Positions 39,479 to 54,400 of a DNA stretch of 64,000 nucleotides are shown in pieces. The notes beneath the pieces are model-generated. The model had not been told where the DNA came from. It worked only from the letters and a program-made list of their open reading frames with translations, and did not search any database. The stretch spans positions 4,951,501 to 5,015,500 of the forward strand of contig CM056573.1 in the NCBI GenBank assembly GCA_029721435.1. Direction: 5' to 3'. This DNA comes from Gymnothorax reevesii (taxonomy: Eukaryota > Chordata > Actinopteri > Anguilliformes > Muraenidae). The position numbers were made by a program, and so were the translations under genes. Numbering within the stretch: the stretch's first letter is position 1; every line of letters starts with the position of its first letter.

Positions 39479-42400
39479 GTTTGTTAACGTTTCTTATTTA
39501 ATCTTTACGTATCAATCACTTCAGAGGAGTGGATTCTGCATCGCCGATGCCACTAGAATAGATGAATTATGGTGTTAAAGCAGACGGCGAACATAATGTT
39601 TTATTTTCCCTTACGTGCTTCTGTCCGGACCGCTTCCGATGTAGAGAAATATCTCGCTGTGGCTGATGTTAGTCAGCTGTCTTAATAACATTAGTCACGG
39701 GTAAATACATAAATACTGAGTAATCAAGCCAGCTAATTATCACATATTTCTTGCTGCAAGATTTTTATTTTGAATGATTGGCTGCTTGTCAATCTGCACC
39801 TGAATCGTGTAAAACGTAGCAGACCTTCATGCTCCTGCGAGATTAATTTGATTGTAGTTAAACATTTTATTGACTTGCGATGGCCGTGACCGTTACACTC
39901 CGATTAATGTGAGCGTGTTTGCGGGTTTATTGCTTTCACTGGGTCGTTCACTCGATACGGTATCATAACGCGTCAAAAGCGCTGCTGTAATGACGGTTCT
40001 GTATCGGTACAGTCGGATTCCAGCGGCTCCGGAGCAGAGCGAAACGGCAAAAGCATCACTTCGACCAAAACACTTCAAATGCAACACCGGAGACAATCCG
40101 GCTTCAGTCGTTGTAGTTGGATGTTACTGAAACAAAACCCAGCGCATGTGTGATATTACTGAGGTGCAACCAGTGTTATCCAGCACTGAGAAGTACCAAA
40201 GCGCTTCCATGGGGAGCAAAGTGAGCAAAGGCTGTCCTTTTTCTCGAAATTGCACTTACTGAGGGCGTTTTACCTGTCCGAGAGCCTTTAGTTTCTGAGA
40301 TCTTGTAAATTTGGTCATTTTCCTGCTATTTTTGCTTACAATATGGACAAGTCGGCAACGTTGTGAGATGGCGTTATTTTTGTCTGTTTTGAAGGTTTTA
40401 ACTCGTTTAACTCGTTGAAAAGGTGAGATGATGTAATAACCGCAGTTGTGGTCGGTTGTCCATAGACCATTCGACCCGTAACTGTAACTTACATCGGTGT
40501 CAGTGATTTATAACGTTTGACAAAACTGCAGCAGCATCTTCAGCACAGAAACTGGATGATGATGATCGCATTTCAGCCCCGTACCCCCAGAGGTGGGCGT
40601 GGCAGGGTGGTCATTCTGAAAACTGAAGCTGCCCATTTCAGAGATGAATCGGCTCGCACAAGAGTCCCACCGATCACTTCTGATCAATTGTCAGTCTTTG
40701 CAACAAGTTTGTAACACAGACCGACCATATCATCAACCAGAACAACCTGGGAAAAGACTGACCGCCATCAACACCGCCTGGTCTATGGCCCCACTCAGTC
40801 TGATGCTCCACCCACAGCTGCAGTTTTTTACTGACTTATTGACCATGTTGGGCATAATAAACTCACACCTGAGCCAGTCAGAGGAGGATGGCCTTCTACC
40901 TCTTAAGCAAAGTTCCTCCCAAGACTTATTCCCATCTGTTCTTTAACAGTGTTTTTCCTTGCTAATGTCACTGTGGGTTTGCTTTTGTTGGGGTCCCAGC
41001 CAGGGTTTAACTGTAAAGCGCATTGTGACAAACTTGTGAAATAGGGTATACAAATTTGATTTGATTTAACGTTGCCTCCAAAATGTTTCCTTAATTGCAC
41101 GTTAGATTATCAGCATTCTTGGTGACAGTAATGATATAAAAAATTAAAAAGCACAAAACTGATTGTTGCTTCCGTGTCTAACTTAAACTGTGAACAGCAG
41201 TTGGTATATAATGCATATGTTAAGACAACAGTTGATGCCACACTGATTACATTTGGTTGATAGCTGCTGTAAAGTGAATGCATGCTGACAAAAATGCTGT
41301 AGTTTCCAGAATTTGGACGGCAAACCGAAACTGGGCCAGCTGTTAAAATTTGTTGTTCCTGAGCAAACTCACGCAGTAGATGCAGCCGGGAATCTAAACA
41401 AACTGCAGCCAATCCAGCTCATGTAAATCAAACACTGCTAAGATCCAACAAGTTTATCTAGAGCGTCAATCACCCCTGCCCTTCGCTGCCTTTAAGAGCT
41501 GTGCAGTATAATTTTTTTCATTTCGACTTCCGTTTCTGCAATTTTATAGCTTTGCAACATATTTCACATTTTAATATTGGCTATCATTCCACTGAAACAG
41601 CTTGCGTGAAATCAGATTTTTTTTCCAGTAGAAGAATGCAATGTCTGTTTAAATCGTATTTGAATATTCCTGCCGTACTGTGCACAAGTCTTGAAAGCAA
41701 AGATGCATTCAATACATTAAATGAAAATCAAAGTATTTAGAACTTTCCTATACAGCGGTATACTGTTATAATACATAATTATAATCCTGACCAGCTTTTG
41801 CCTAAATATTTTTGGGCACTTTCCTGTACTTCAGTTATATTTTTACAGGAAAATTGGCCTACAGTTGCATGTTAAATAAGGCATAAATGAAGTATATTGG
41901 ATCGGGACTCTGCACTGTATTGTGATGCGTGTGGTGACGCCTGTTTCACGATCTGTATCGTATCGTAAGTTACCTGCAAACACTGAGCCCTGATTGAAAT
42001 CAGTCCTGTGTGTCTGAAACACCTCTGAGGAGACTAACTCATGCAAAAACCAAATGTTGACTCTTGACTTGATGACTTGATCCTGTAATTGTTTTTTTCA
42101 GCTGCCCTGAGGCGGATGCTGAATTTCAATTCCCCGGCAATAAAAAACACAACAGCTGAGCCAGTATGGAAGGTATCACACTGCGATTACTCTGTTTGTC
42201 AGATAATTACACTGGTGTGCAGTGGTGCAGTTAATGCGGCTTGTTTTCATTTCAGAAGTATGGGTCAACTGTAGATGGCTGTTCACAGACTGAGGATGGT
42301 CATGTGGCTTCTTGGCAGGAAGCATTTCATTCAATGCTGTTGCCATGACAATTTCATATTCAAATTTGGCAATTTTACTTCATTTAGCCATTTCTCTTGT

Positions 42401-45400
42401 AGCGTAATGTCCTTGTAAGCTAGATTCCATTCCACTATAGAGGGCGCACAAAATCCCTTACATAGACGGAGAGAACTCGCCCGTTTTCTTTGTATCCTTG
42501 AGTTCAGTTATGCTGAACTTTGAGATGCGAATGAGCGTGTCTCAGTGATGCTCGAGTTACATGGGACGTGTGGATGGAGTCCCAAGCCTGAAAATTTCAA
42601 CATGGAGAGGATTCTAATTTCGGCTGTTCCTTCCCATCACGGTTCGCTGTACCACCCATTTTTGCCAAAGTACGCCTCAAAGGATCGCCAGTGTTTCATA
42701 TTCAACTGGACCTTTAGGACGCGATTATTATTGTGTTATTATCAGATTAGCCTGCAGCCTACATGTAACGTATCTATGTTGACCAATTTGTTGAGTTAAA
42801 TTCATTTAAGAAAGTTGATTAAATAAAAACGACTAACTCCGCAAATTTGATGAAACCCTTTATTCAAACTGAGGATGTTAGGATTTTTTTTATTTTTATG
42901 GTAACAATGTACTTGGATATGACAAGACATTTTGAAGCTTTTTTCCAAAACCTCAATCAAAGCATTGAATATGAAATTGGCATGATTTGGTACAGCCCTA
43001 ACCATAAGATTCATCTATTCAACAACACATGATTGTTTTTAGGAATCAAGCCAGAAATATTTTGTAGCCTGTGATGAGTTGGAGATGCTGCTGAACTTCT
43101 GCATGCCCCTGATAGCTACTGGAAGATTATACTCCTGCAAAATATGTGTATATTTTTGTGTAACATGAATTGGGTTTTGCATCATACATTTGCTTGTTAT
43201 CTTTTCAGGTACTAATCTACGATCGGTTTGGCCAAGACATAATCTCGCCTTTGCTCTCTGTGAAAGAGTTGCGAGATATGGGCATAACTTTACACCTGTG
43301 AGTAATTTGGCCTGAATAGCAAGGTTTCCTTTATTGTGTTTCTCTGTTTAATCATCTTTATCACGTCCGCCTACCTGATGCACACATTGTGTTACAGACT
43401 ACTCCACTCAGACCGAGACCCCATCCCAGATGTACCGGCCATCTACTTTGCACTGCCAACTGAGGACAATATCCAGAGGATATGCCAGGTATACGTGCGC
43501 ACTGCTACGAGCTCACACACTGCACAGGTATATATGCACACTGCCACAAGCTCACACTGCACAGGTATATGTGCACACTGCCACAAGCTCACACTGCACA
43601 GGTATATGTGCGCACTGCTACGAGCTCACACACTGCACAGGTATATATGCACATTGCCACAAGCTCACACTGCACAGGTATACGTGCGCACTGCTACGAG
43701 CTCACACACTGCACAGGTATATATGCACATTGCCACAAGCTCACACTGCACAGGTATATGTGCGCACTGCTACAAGCTCACACTGCACAGGTATATATGC
43801 ACATTGCCACAAGCTCACACTGCACAGGTATATGTGCAAACTACCGCAAGCTCACACTGCACAGGTATATGTGCGCACTGCTACGAGCTCACACACTGCA
43901 CAGGTATATATGCACACTGTTACAAGCTCAGACACTGCACAGGTGTATGTGCGCACTGCCGCAAGCTCACACACTGCACCCGTATATATGTGCTCTGCTA
44001 CAAGCTCACACACTGCACAGGTGTATGTGCACGCTGCTACAAGCTCACTCACTGCACAGGTGTATGTGCACGCTGCTACAAGCTGACACACTGCACCGGT
44101 ATATGTGTGCAGTGCTACAAGCTCACACATTGCACAGCTATATGTGTGCAGTGCTACAAGCTCACACTGCATAGGTATATGTGTGCAGTGCTACAAGCTC
44201 ACACACTGCACATCTATATGTGTGCAGTGCTACAAGCTCACACACTGCGCAGGTATATGTGTGCTGTGCTGCAAGTTCACTGCATGCGAAAAATACAGTT
44301 GGGTCCATAATTATCTGTTATCTGTTTTTTGTTTTTTTTTTTTTTCTCATTTTTGGCTTTTTTGCAGCCGCACTGCATTTGAAATGCATCAAATCAGGAT
44401 GTGCTTCAAGGGTAGACTTTTTCCTTAAATTTTTAGAATGGAGTAGAAATCATCTTATACAGCCCTAACTGAGGGGAAAAAATTGGGACGGCAATAAATA
44501 AATAATAATAATTAAAAAAATCATAAAAAAGAAAGCAGCCCTTCTGAATTTACTCAATTATACCCCATTACAGGCAGTATGAAGACAGGATGTGTAATAT
44601 TTTATCTGATCGTAATTTTATTCAGAAATATAAATCCATTCTTGTCATTTAGGTCTACAACACATTAAAAAAAAAGTTGAAATGGGGCAATTTAGGACAA
44701 GTGATGTGGTTTACAAAAAAAAAATGGTAATGGTGTAATTTGAAATGGGTAATGTTTGCAGGTGAATGTAATCATGATTTAGTATTTATGCAGCATCCCG
44801 GAAAAGCCCTGTGATAAATTAGTGAGCAGGTTTGGGTTGTGATCTTTGTGAGGAGGAGGTGCTGTAGAGGAGGTGCTGTAGATGGTGGATGGAAGGACTG
44901 TTAGGCAGAGCGAAGTTTCATGGATAGTGTTTCTCAATTAATGTGTTTGAGTGTTTCACTATTTATTGTATGTTTGTAGAATGGAGAACTTGTGTGGAGA
45001 TCTGACTGTTATCTCCGCTCTCCTCTAGGACCTTCGGAACCAGATGTATGAGTCTTACTTCCTTAATTTTATCTCCGCGATATCCCGGAGTAAACTGGAG
45101 GACATTGCCAGTGCGGCGCTCGGGGCCAATGCAGTGAACCAGGTCACGAAGGTCTGTTCCTGACGCTCCGTAAACATGAGATGTGTGTCTGTGACTGCAT
45201 ATGACACCTCATAGTTATTATAATTATCGGTGAGGATGAGGGTATGAGAATAAGACACCTTATTTGTGAGTTGAATGAAACTCTTCTACTCTGCAACCCC
45301 ATGTGTGGGTCTGTCCAATGCAGCAGCTGTATTCAAACCTGTTTAACTTCAGGCAAATTTTAAATTCTACTGGGGAGCTCAATGTCTCCAAATAGCCCAA

Positions 45401-48400
45401 TATGTCCTGCTGAATCTCAGGGAAATGTGTTTAAAATGATGCCCAAGATCTCAGTATTTTCCGTTTGATGTAATGCTGTGGCTATAAAAACATGTCATCC
45501 AGGGTTTGAATATTTCTCTCAGTACAAGAGTGATTTGCTTCAGTGAAGCGCTGCAACCAGCAGGTTCAGAACATGTATGACATCGTCCCACATTATGAAA
45601 AAAACAACGCTTGTTGAACTTTTAAAGTAGTGAAGTATGAATCCATGAAAAAGTCAGAGTAAGGGGCTTAATCCAACACTGAAATAAACTGAAAAATTAA
45701 ACCTTCAATTGAAGTAAATTTGTTCTGAAATAATATTGTTCATCAAGAAATTATTAGTTTCAACTAAACCACATCAAGGAAAGATTTATTTTTTTAATGT
45801 CAGTTTCAACTCAACTTTACCTAGGGTGCCAGTAATTATTGAGGGGACTGTATATGCATGTGTGGATGCAGGGGTGTGTAGGTGGGTATGAATAGTCTCG
45901 TTTCCTCCAAACACTCTCAGAATGACACCCTTAGCACCAATACGTATCCTGTACGGATAGGTTCCCAATCCCTGGATCCAGTTTTACGTTTGCATCGAAG
46001 ATGGTTCTCTTAAACGCAGGTATGGTTGTTACCAAGTGGCATTCGTTGCGTCAGCCCCGTAAGCAGTTGGTTTGTGTTTAGTCCTTGTTGAGCGAGAGTA
46101 ACCCATCTCTCACGACCAAACAACGAGCTTCAGTGTTTCTAACTCAACGGTTTAGTATCAGTTCAATGTGCTTGGTACCTCAACAGAGGGATAATAAAAG
46201 ACTGGGTGGATTGGAAAGGTTTTTTTCGACTGAACTGAACCAGACATCTTGGTGGAAACTAGGCTTGTGTATCGTTGAGTATGGAAGTATTTGGACACTG
46301 ACACAATTTTTATAATTTTGCCTTTGTACGCCACCACAAAATCTCACATTAACCATTCACAAGTTATAGCCATTTTAGTAATTGCTACAACCTCAAGTCT
46401 GAAATAGTTGGGACAAAGTGTAAATTATGAATAAAATCAAAATGCAATGACTTTCAAATCACACCAGCCAGTATTTTATTCACAATAGAACAGAGATAAC
46501 ATAGCAAATGTTGAAACATCAATGTTGAGAAATTGTAAAATTTTATCCACAAAATGAGCTTATTTCAAATTTGATGGCTGCTACAGGTCTCAAAAAAGTT
46601 GGGACAGGGGCCTGTTAACCATGGTGTAGCATCCTCTCTTCTTTTTAACACAGAGTGGAGATGTCTGGGCATTAAGGAGTCAAGTTTCTTGAGTTTAGCC
46701 ATTGGAATTTGATCCCACTCTTGTTTAATACAGGCTTCCAGCTGCTGGTGAGTTTTGGGTCTCCATTGACAGAATTTTCGTTTAATTATGCGCCAAATGA
46801 TCTCAATCGGTGAAAGATCAGGACTGTAGGCAGGCCAGTTCAGCACACGGACTCTACTACTGCGAAGCCATGCTGTTGTAATAGCTGCAGTATGTGGTTT
46901 TGCATTGTCCTGCTGAAATACACAAGGCCTTCGCTGGAATAGATGTCGTCTGCGTATGTTGCTCTAAAACCTTTATATACCTTTCAGCATTCATGGTGCT
47001 TTTAAAACATGCAAGTGTCCCACACCATATGCACTAATGCATCCCCATACCATCAGAGATGCTGGCTTTTGAACTGAACGCTGATAACAGGAGCGGTGGT
47101 CTTTCTCCTCTTTAGCCCGGAGGACACAACGGCCATGATTTCCTACAAGAGTGTCAAATTTGGACTCGTCTGACCACAGGACACTTTGCCACTTTGCTAC
47201 AGTCCATTGTAATGAGCCTTGGCGCACAAAACATGGCGGTGCTTCTGGATCATGCTCAACAATGGCTTCCTTTTTGCATGATGGAATTTTAGGTGGCATC
47301 TATGGATGTGTTGACAGACAGTGGTTTCTTGAAGTATTCCTGGTCCCATTTAGTAATGTCAATGACTGAATCATGCTGGTGAGTGATGCAGTGGCGTCTG
47401 AGGGCCCAAAGATTATGGGCATCCAGTAAAGGTCTTCGGCTTTGTCCCTTATGCACAGAGATTTTTCCAGTTTCTCTGAATCTTTTGATGATGTTATGCA
47501 CTGTCGATGATGAGACCTTCAAAGCTTTTGCAATTTGACGTTGAGGAACACTGTTTTTAAAGTATTCCACAATTTTTTTTACGCAAGCCTTCACAGGTTG
47601 GAGAGCCTCTGGCCATCTTTACTTCTGAGAGACTCAGCCTCTCTAAGACATCCCTTTTATAGCCAATCATGTTACACACCTGATGCCAGTTAACCAAAGT
47701 ACTTGCTAAATGTTCTCTTATATATTAATGGCTTTTTTCAGCCCTTTTTTTTTTTTTTTTTTTTTTTGCCTGTGTCCCAACTTTTTGACACCTGTTAAAG
47801 CCATTTTGAAGTAAGCTCATTTTGTGGATAACAATGTAAAATGTCTCAGTTTCAACATTTGAAATGTTATCTATGTTCAATTTTAAATAAATTGGCTCAG
47901 GTGATCTGAAAGTCATTGCATTTTGATTTTATTCACAAACTTCGTCCCAACTATTTTGAAATTGGGGTTGTACGTTCTGCAGTTTGCTGGATTGGATTCT
48001 TCTTAACCTAAACATTCCCCGTTGCAGCAGACAGAGCTGGGTAAAGCAGCTTTCCTTTGTATTTTGTGGACAATATAATTTCTGTCGTGCGACTTTGAAA
48101 AAGACCCTTTTCTGTCCTGTTAGTAACCAAACTGTAATTTTTCTGTTGCAGGTGTTTGACCAGTATTTGAACTTCATCACACTGGAAGATGACATGTTCA
48201 TCTTGAGCAGTCAAAACAAAGACCTTATTTCCTACCATGGTAGTATTTTATTCTTTATGTTTTATTTTAACTCATTGTCCATCTTATGTTGATCGCCTTA
48301 AGCTGTTCAAATACAGAATGGCTACGATAAAATCACTGCAATCAGACAGGCTACACTGGCCGAGCTCGTGAGAATGTTTTTACATGAAGTGTATGTAATG

Positions 48401-51400
48401 GTATGAACATCTTGTTTAATTTCTCCAGCATATTAACATTTTGAAATTAGAAGTTGCAAAGTGAATTTCATCTGCTCTTGGGTTTGTCTCTTCAGGATTT
48501 TACAGCTGGCTTTGTCCTCCGGGGTATTTTATGAAAATTGCCCATGGGGCACCTGAAAGCAATAGATAATCATTTATAATGGTATCGCCATACACTGGTG
48601 TTGGTGTCACTATAGTCTTTAATAGATCTGTAAAATGCAGCTGCTGTACTCAAATCTGTGCAGCTTCAGTCCTATTTTACATTCTTTTGGAGACCCAAAG
48701 GTCTCCAACAGTCCCAAATATGTCCTGTTGAATTACAGGGAAATGTGTATAAAAATGATTGACAACATCTTGATATTCTGCATTTGATGTAATGCCGAGG
48801 ACATATAAATATGACGTCCTGGGTTTGAATATTTCTCTCCGTATAAGCGTGATGTAGCTTCAGTGAAGCGCTGCAGCCAGCAGATACAGAATATGTGTGT
48901 GACATTGTTCTAAAGTATGAAAAAAGGGTTTTCTGACTTTGAACCCACTTAAGGGGAAACTTGCATAAAACGTTCGCTTAAGAGGTTTGTATACATGTTA
49001 ATTTCTTATATTTGTGAGCAGTCTGGGAGTTTTTCTTTTTTTTTTTAAAAAAAAAAAAAGGATGATTGTTTTGTCTGATTTTTGTTTCCCGAAGTTGGTA
49101 TTCTGTATTCTCAGACATAATTTACTTTTTCTGGCAGCGATTAATAAGCCTGACATCATGGACACAGACATGGAGGTGATCATGGACACGATAGTGGACT
49201 GTCTCTTTTGCTTCTTCGTGACTTTAGGTGAGTTTAGTGCGCCGCGTGTGTGTCGCCCTCTAGTGTGCATATTTACTGTGATTTTAGGCCGCGTTCTTTA
49301 TTGTGAATTGAGCTTCTAGTCTTATTACTACTTCGAGACACCGCCTTATGATCCCCCGCCGCGCGATTAGCGCAAAGCAGGGGATATAGCATTGGGTTCT
49401 GTACGTCCGCATGGACGCATAAAATTGAGGCGGTGGGGGATATTGCCATGTTAGTGGCAAACACTCGTTGGTATTGCCCGAATTCCCGAGTCACTTCGGT
49501 GTGTGCAGCCTTGATATACTGTGAATAAGTATGAAATCCTCTTTTAAGGATTTATAGATTGAAATTTCGACACAGTTAAACATTCCAAAATATTTTTTTC
49601 CATCCAATTAACTGTAATGAACGGAAGCAACCCAGTTTGAGTGCACTGTCAGCAGTGAACTGGCCGTGGGATAAATATTGCGATGCAATCTCCTGATGAA
49701 CAATAGGGGGCAGCAGATACAATCAGATCACACTGTTAATCATGTATCTCTCTCTCAGCTGTGCTCCCCAAGGCTAATGAGAGACGTTGAGAGATTCTTT
49801 TACTGTGTAAATTGTCTCAAAGTCTGTGTTGCACTCCATTCAGTTGACTGCCCAAACCTGAGCCACTAGAATTTCTCTCCCATATGTATTACTATGTATA
49901 TAATGAGCTTTCTTTCCCATTTTTGTGCTATTTGTTATTTTTTCCAGATGACCTCAGTTTTTAGCCGCTTTCTCTCTGAGTTTATGCTTAACCCTTTCAC
50001 CCCCAAGGTCCCCTGTGGTTTGACTAACCTTATTGCCACAGGGTATTAGACAAAACCCCTAGAGATCCCTTTTTAAATGGGTATTTCTCGAAAATTAGGA
50101 GATTTCAAGTGTACAATAAAGTGGGGTGCAAAAATTTGGGAACCCCTGGTTTAAATGTCTGTTAGAATTAATCTCCAAGTGATTAAAAGGAAACATGAAC
50201 ATTAAAGTTAAACATGATGGTGGACTTTGAGGTTTGCTTCGGGTCATTGTCTTGCTGGAATACTCAACGTCTCCTCAACTTTAATTTCTGTACTGAGCTT
50301 AGAACATTAGCCTCTGGAATGTCTTGATATTTGGTGGAATCCATTCTTCCTTCCACCTGCACAATATTGCCTGTGTCCCCAGCTGTTGCACAACCCCAAA
50401 GCATCATGGATCCACCTCCATTCTTAACAGTTGGCAAGTGTTCTTCTTTACAAACGCTTCACCCTTTTTTTCTCCAAACACACCTTTGGTTGTGGCCAAA
50501 AAGTTCAATTTTGGTTTTGTCAGTCCAAGGCATATTGTTCCAATAGGCTTGAGGTTTCTCAGGGTTTTCCTTTGCATACTTCAGACGCTGAATTTTGTGT
50601 TTCTGTCGTAGGAAAGGCTTCTTTCTTGCAACTTCACCATGCAGGTCTTCGTTGTTTAGGCTGTGCTGTATTGTTGTCCTGTGAACAACTAGACCTGTGT
50701 CTGCTGCTCTTAGCAGCTCCTCTGCAGTCATGTGTCTGTTCTTCTGAGCATCTCTCACCCGATCTCAGGCCATGCTGTCTGAAATTTCCTTGGTCTTCCA
50801 GATCTTGCCTTGACTTCAATTGTTCCATTTATTTTTCCATTTTCTTACGATGTTTCTGTCAGTAGAGTTAGGTAGTTTAAAACATTGCGAGAGTTTTTTG
50901 TAGCCTCTCCTTGTTGGTGGAAGTGAATTACCTTGATTTTGACATCCTTGGACACCTGTGTAGAGGAACACATGGTTTTTAACACCAGACACAACAGCCA
51001 CCACAGTCGGATACTTTAGAAGGCAGGGAGTTACTGCAGAATATATAGTTCAACCCTGGAATTATATTCATCTGACTCACTGAAGCCCTAACGAGTAAAT
51101 CACCTGGGTCTGGGCCTTAGTAATCATCTTCTTAAAAGGTAACAACACATAATCCGAAAGGGTTTCCAAACTTTTGCATAGGGCCTTTTTCCTTTCTTTT
51201 CATTTAAAAACTCAGAAAAAATTACATGAAAAGAAACCTTGCTTTTAAATTTGCAGAAAGGTGTCATGTTTAACTTTGTAGCATTTGGTGTTCATGTTTG
51301 CTTTCAATCACTTGGGGATTAGTTGAAACAGACATTTAAAAATCAGGGGTGCCCAAATTTTTTCACCCTACCGTATAAAGTTTGTTTGGCACAGAAAATG

Positions 51401-54400
51401 TCCTTAGCTGAAACGCAGTAGCCTATATTTCTATTCATATTCCAAAGATCGTGACTGCCCACTTAAACCAACCGGAGTGACTTGGCAGTCTTGGGATTTT
51501 GTGACAGTCCCACATGAGTGCCTTTTGGTTCTTTTTTTGAGTGAAAGGGTTAAAAAGATTGCAGTGATATGATAATCGGAGAGCACTGGACAGATGAAAC
51601 CTAATTGCTGTTTTCAATTTGCGATGTTTTGGGTTAGGCTATTGAAACTATTTGGCGCTGGTGTTATTGAGCAAAGGTCATTTGCTCTGCTGGTAATGCC
51701 CTTGGGTTAATCCCACTGGCACCAGATCGCTGGGTTTCCCGTCAGTACAGTCTGTTTATTTATTTAGAAATGCAGTCATTCCTGTTCAGGCATTTGGCTG
51801 ATTATTGGCTAATGATAAGAGCCGATTGAGTCAGCTCTGGTCCGTGATCCAGGCTGGTCTGAATTAAGGACAGATCAACTATGCTGTCCTGCATGGCAAA
51901 ACATTGGCTTGGAGAGATGGCCTTAATCAGAGTGCGACGCTCTTGCCATGCAATACTGTCACTTCTAATTTAGTATCTTTTGCTCTTGTATTATGTAATA
52001 TGTTTAGGCATTTGTGTGCACTGGCTTAAGAACTGACGGGCACTGCCAGTGTTACCATTGGGCAGTTATAGTTAATTGAGATGGTACAGCAATATGCTGT
52101 TTATAACACATATGGGCTGTTTATAAAACCTTTAAGTCTCTCCATAGCTGGAGTGAGGCTTAATCTGTCCGTTATCTTCAGACTGTAGACGCTTTTCCCG
52201 TGCAGTTGTCCCCTCAGTGCCCTGACTGCCCTTTACACGCCCTCAGGCTGCCACAGGGCCTCGTTCACCACCGATAGCTTGTCGAACCCTGGCGTTCTGC
52301 CGGCCTCAGTGAGAAAGCCTCTGTCCCTTTTATCTGCAGGAGCCGTGCCCATAATCCGCTGTCCGAGGGGAAACGCTGCGGAGATGGTGGCTGTGGTAAG
52401 AATGCGGTTTCCGTTCCATAAGAGATACTTTTCCTGCAGCCTGTGAATGAGGAAGGGGCCGTACAGCACACAGGAACTCATTGTTAGGCGACTCTCTCTG
52501 TGATTTCTGTGAAAGGCCACAGGGCAGCACTTCCTGTCGAGTTACTGAAGGTGAAGGTAACTGACTGAGTTACATTTCTGGCCCCGGCCCCCTCGTATTT
52601 GGGTTCAGATGGAGCTTGGCGCTCTTGTTGTTCAGTGGAATGCTATGAGAAAGCTGATCCAGAGCCTTAATGGATGTTTGTGGCACCGGAGCACACAGTG
52701 TCCCAGGCAAGACAGACTGCTCTTTGTTCCTGGGCTTCATTTTGGCTCTGTGGAGATGAAGCTGAGCTCGACCCCCTCTGACCACTGCAGAAACTGGACA
52801 AAAAGCTGCGGGAGAATTTAAGGGACGCCCGGAACAGCCTGTTCACCGGCGATACCATGGGAGCCAGCCAATTCAGGTATGTTGCCCCGCTCCGTCTCAT
52901 CAAGAGAAACTGCTCTCTGGTATTGCAAATCCACAAGCCATCGTGACCTTTGTGAAAGTAATTTTCTGTGATGCGTATGTGATTATACTACTTCTAGTTC
53001 TTTGAAAAAATTCAAGTGGTGGTACATTAGACTTACGTAATATAGCACAGGAGGGGAATGATTTAACGTTTACTGGAGCGTAGCATTTTCGGACTTTCTG
53101 CCACTCTGGCTGCGGTAGGCTGCATGGCAAAAGTAACCAAAATCTGATTTCTGTGGCCTGCACGTGACAGATTTATTTTCTGTCCTGCGTAGACACAAAA
53201 ATCTTTTTTTTTTTTTTTTCCTCATCAGATTTGGGACATTTTCATATGTGGGCCAAGATCTGTGCCCATAAGTCCTGAGTAAGAGCAGTGACATATTTGT
53301 GTTGTTTATGTGCTGCACCTCAGTGTACAGGCAGCAACCTCTGCACATTACATGTCTGTTCTGGAGGGTCAAAGGGTATGGTGGTCCACTTTTTTTAGAC
53401 GTACAGTGCCCTCAATAATTATTGGTACCCCTGGTTAAGATGTGTTAAAAGGCTTAACTCAACTCAAGTGAATTTTAAGGGGAAAAAAATCCCTGACTAG
53501 GAAATAATTATTTTTCATAAAATCACCTGTCCCACAATTATTGGCACCCCTAACAAGTCCTAGGAATTCAATCTAACTGAAGTATTTCTGTCATTTCTAC
53601 AGTAGTTTACAAAGTTGATCAGAGTATCTAGGAACATTTAATTAGTAAATCATCACTTCCTGTTTCCCTGGGGTATAAATAGGATGTGACTCGGAGGCCA
53701 TTTCTCTTATACACTCTTTAACATGAAAAAGACAAAGGAACGCACCATTCAAGTAAGGCAGATGTGTGTCAACCTTCATAAGTCAGGCAATGGCTGCAAG
53801 AAAATAGCCACTCGCCTGCACCTGCCCATATCTACTATCAGAGGAATCACTGAGAAGTTTAAAACAACTAGAACAGTGGTAAACAAGCCTGAACGAGGAC
53901 GCAGGGTTATTTTGCCACCACGCACAGTGAGGAGGATGGTAAGAGAAATAAAAAGTTCTCCAAAGCTCACTGTTAAAGAATTGCAACAAATGGTAGCATC
54001 TTAGGGTCACAAAGTCTCCAAAACTACCATCAGGCGCTTTCTACATGTCAACAAGTTGTTTGGGAGGCATGCACGGAAAAAACCTTTTCTCACTCACAAT
54101 TATAAACGCAAACGTCTGGAGTTCGCTAAGCGGTACTGGGACTGTGTGCTTTGGTCAGATGAGACCAAGATGGAGCTTTTTGGCAACAAACGCTCCAAGT
54201 GTGTCTGGCAGAACACAAAAGATGAGTATGCAGAAAAGCACCTCATGCCCACTGTGAAGTATGGGGGAGGATTGGTGATTCTGTGGGCCTGTTTCTCTTC
54301 CAGAGGCCCTGGGAACCTTGTTAGGGTGCATGGCATCATGAACGCTTTGAAATCCCAGGACATTTTAAATCAAAATCTGCTGACCTCTGCCCAAAAGCTG

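Noticed and set aside
43489..44285. CRISPR-like array of about 21 units
   Set aside because: Units are tandem without spacers, 37/39 bp, inside a vertebrate intron; it is a minisatellite.
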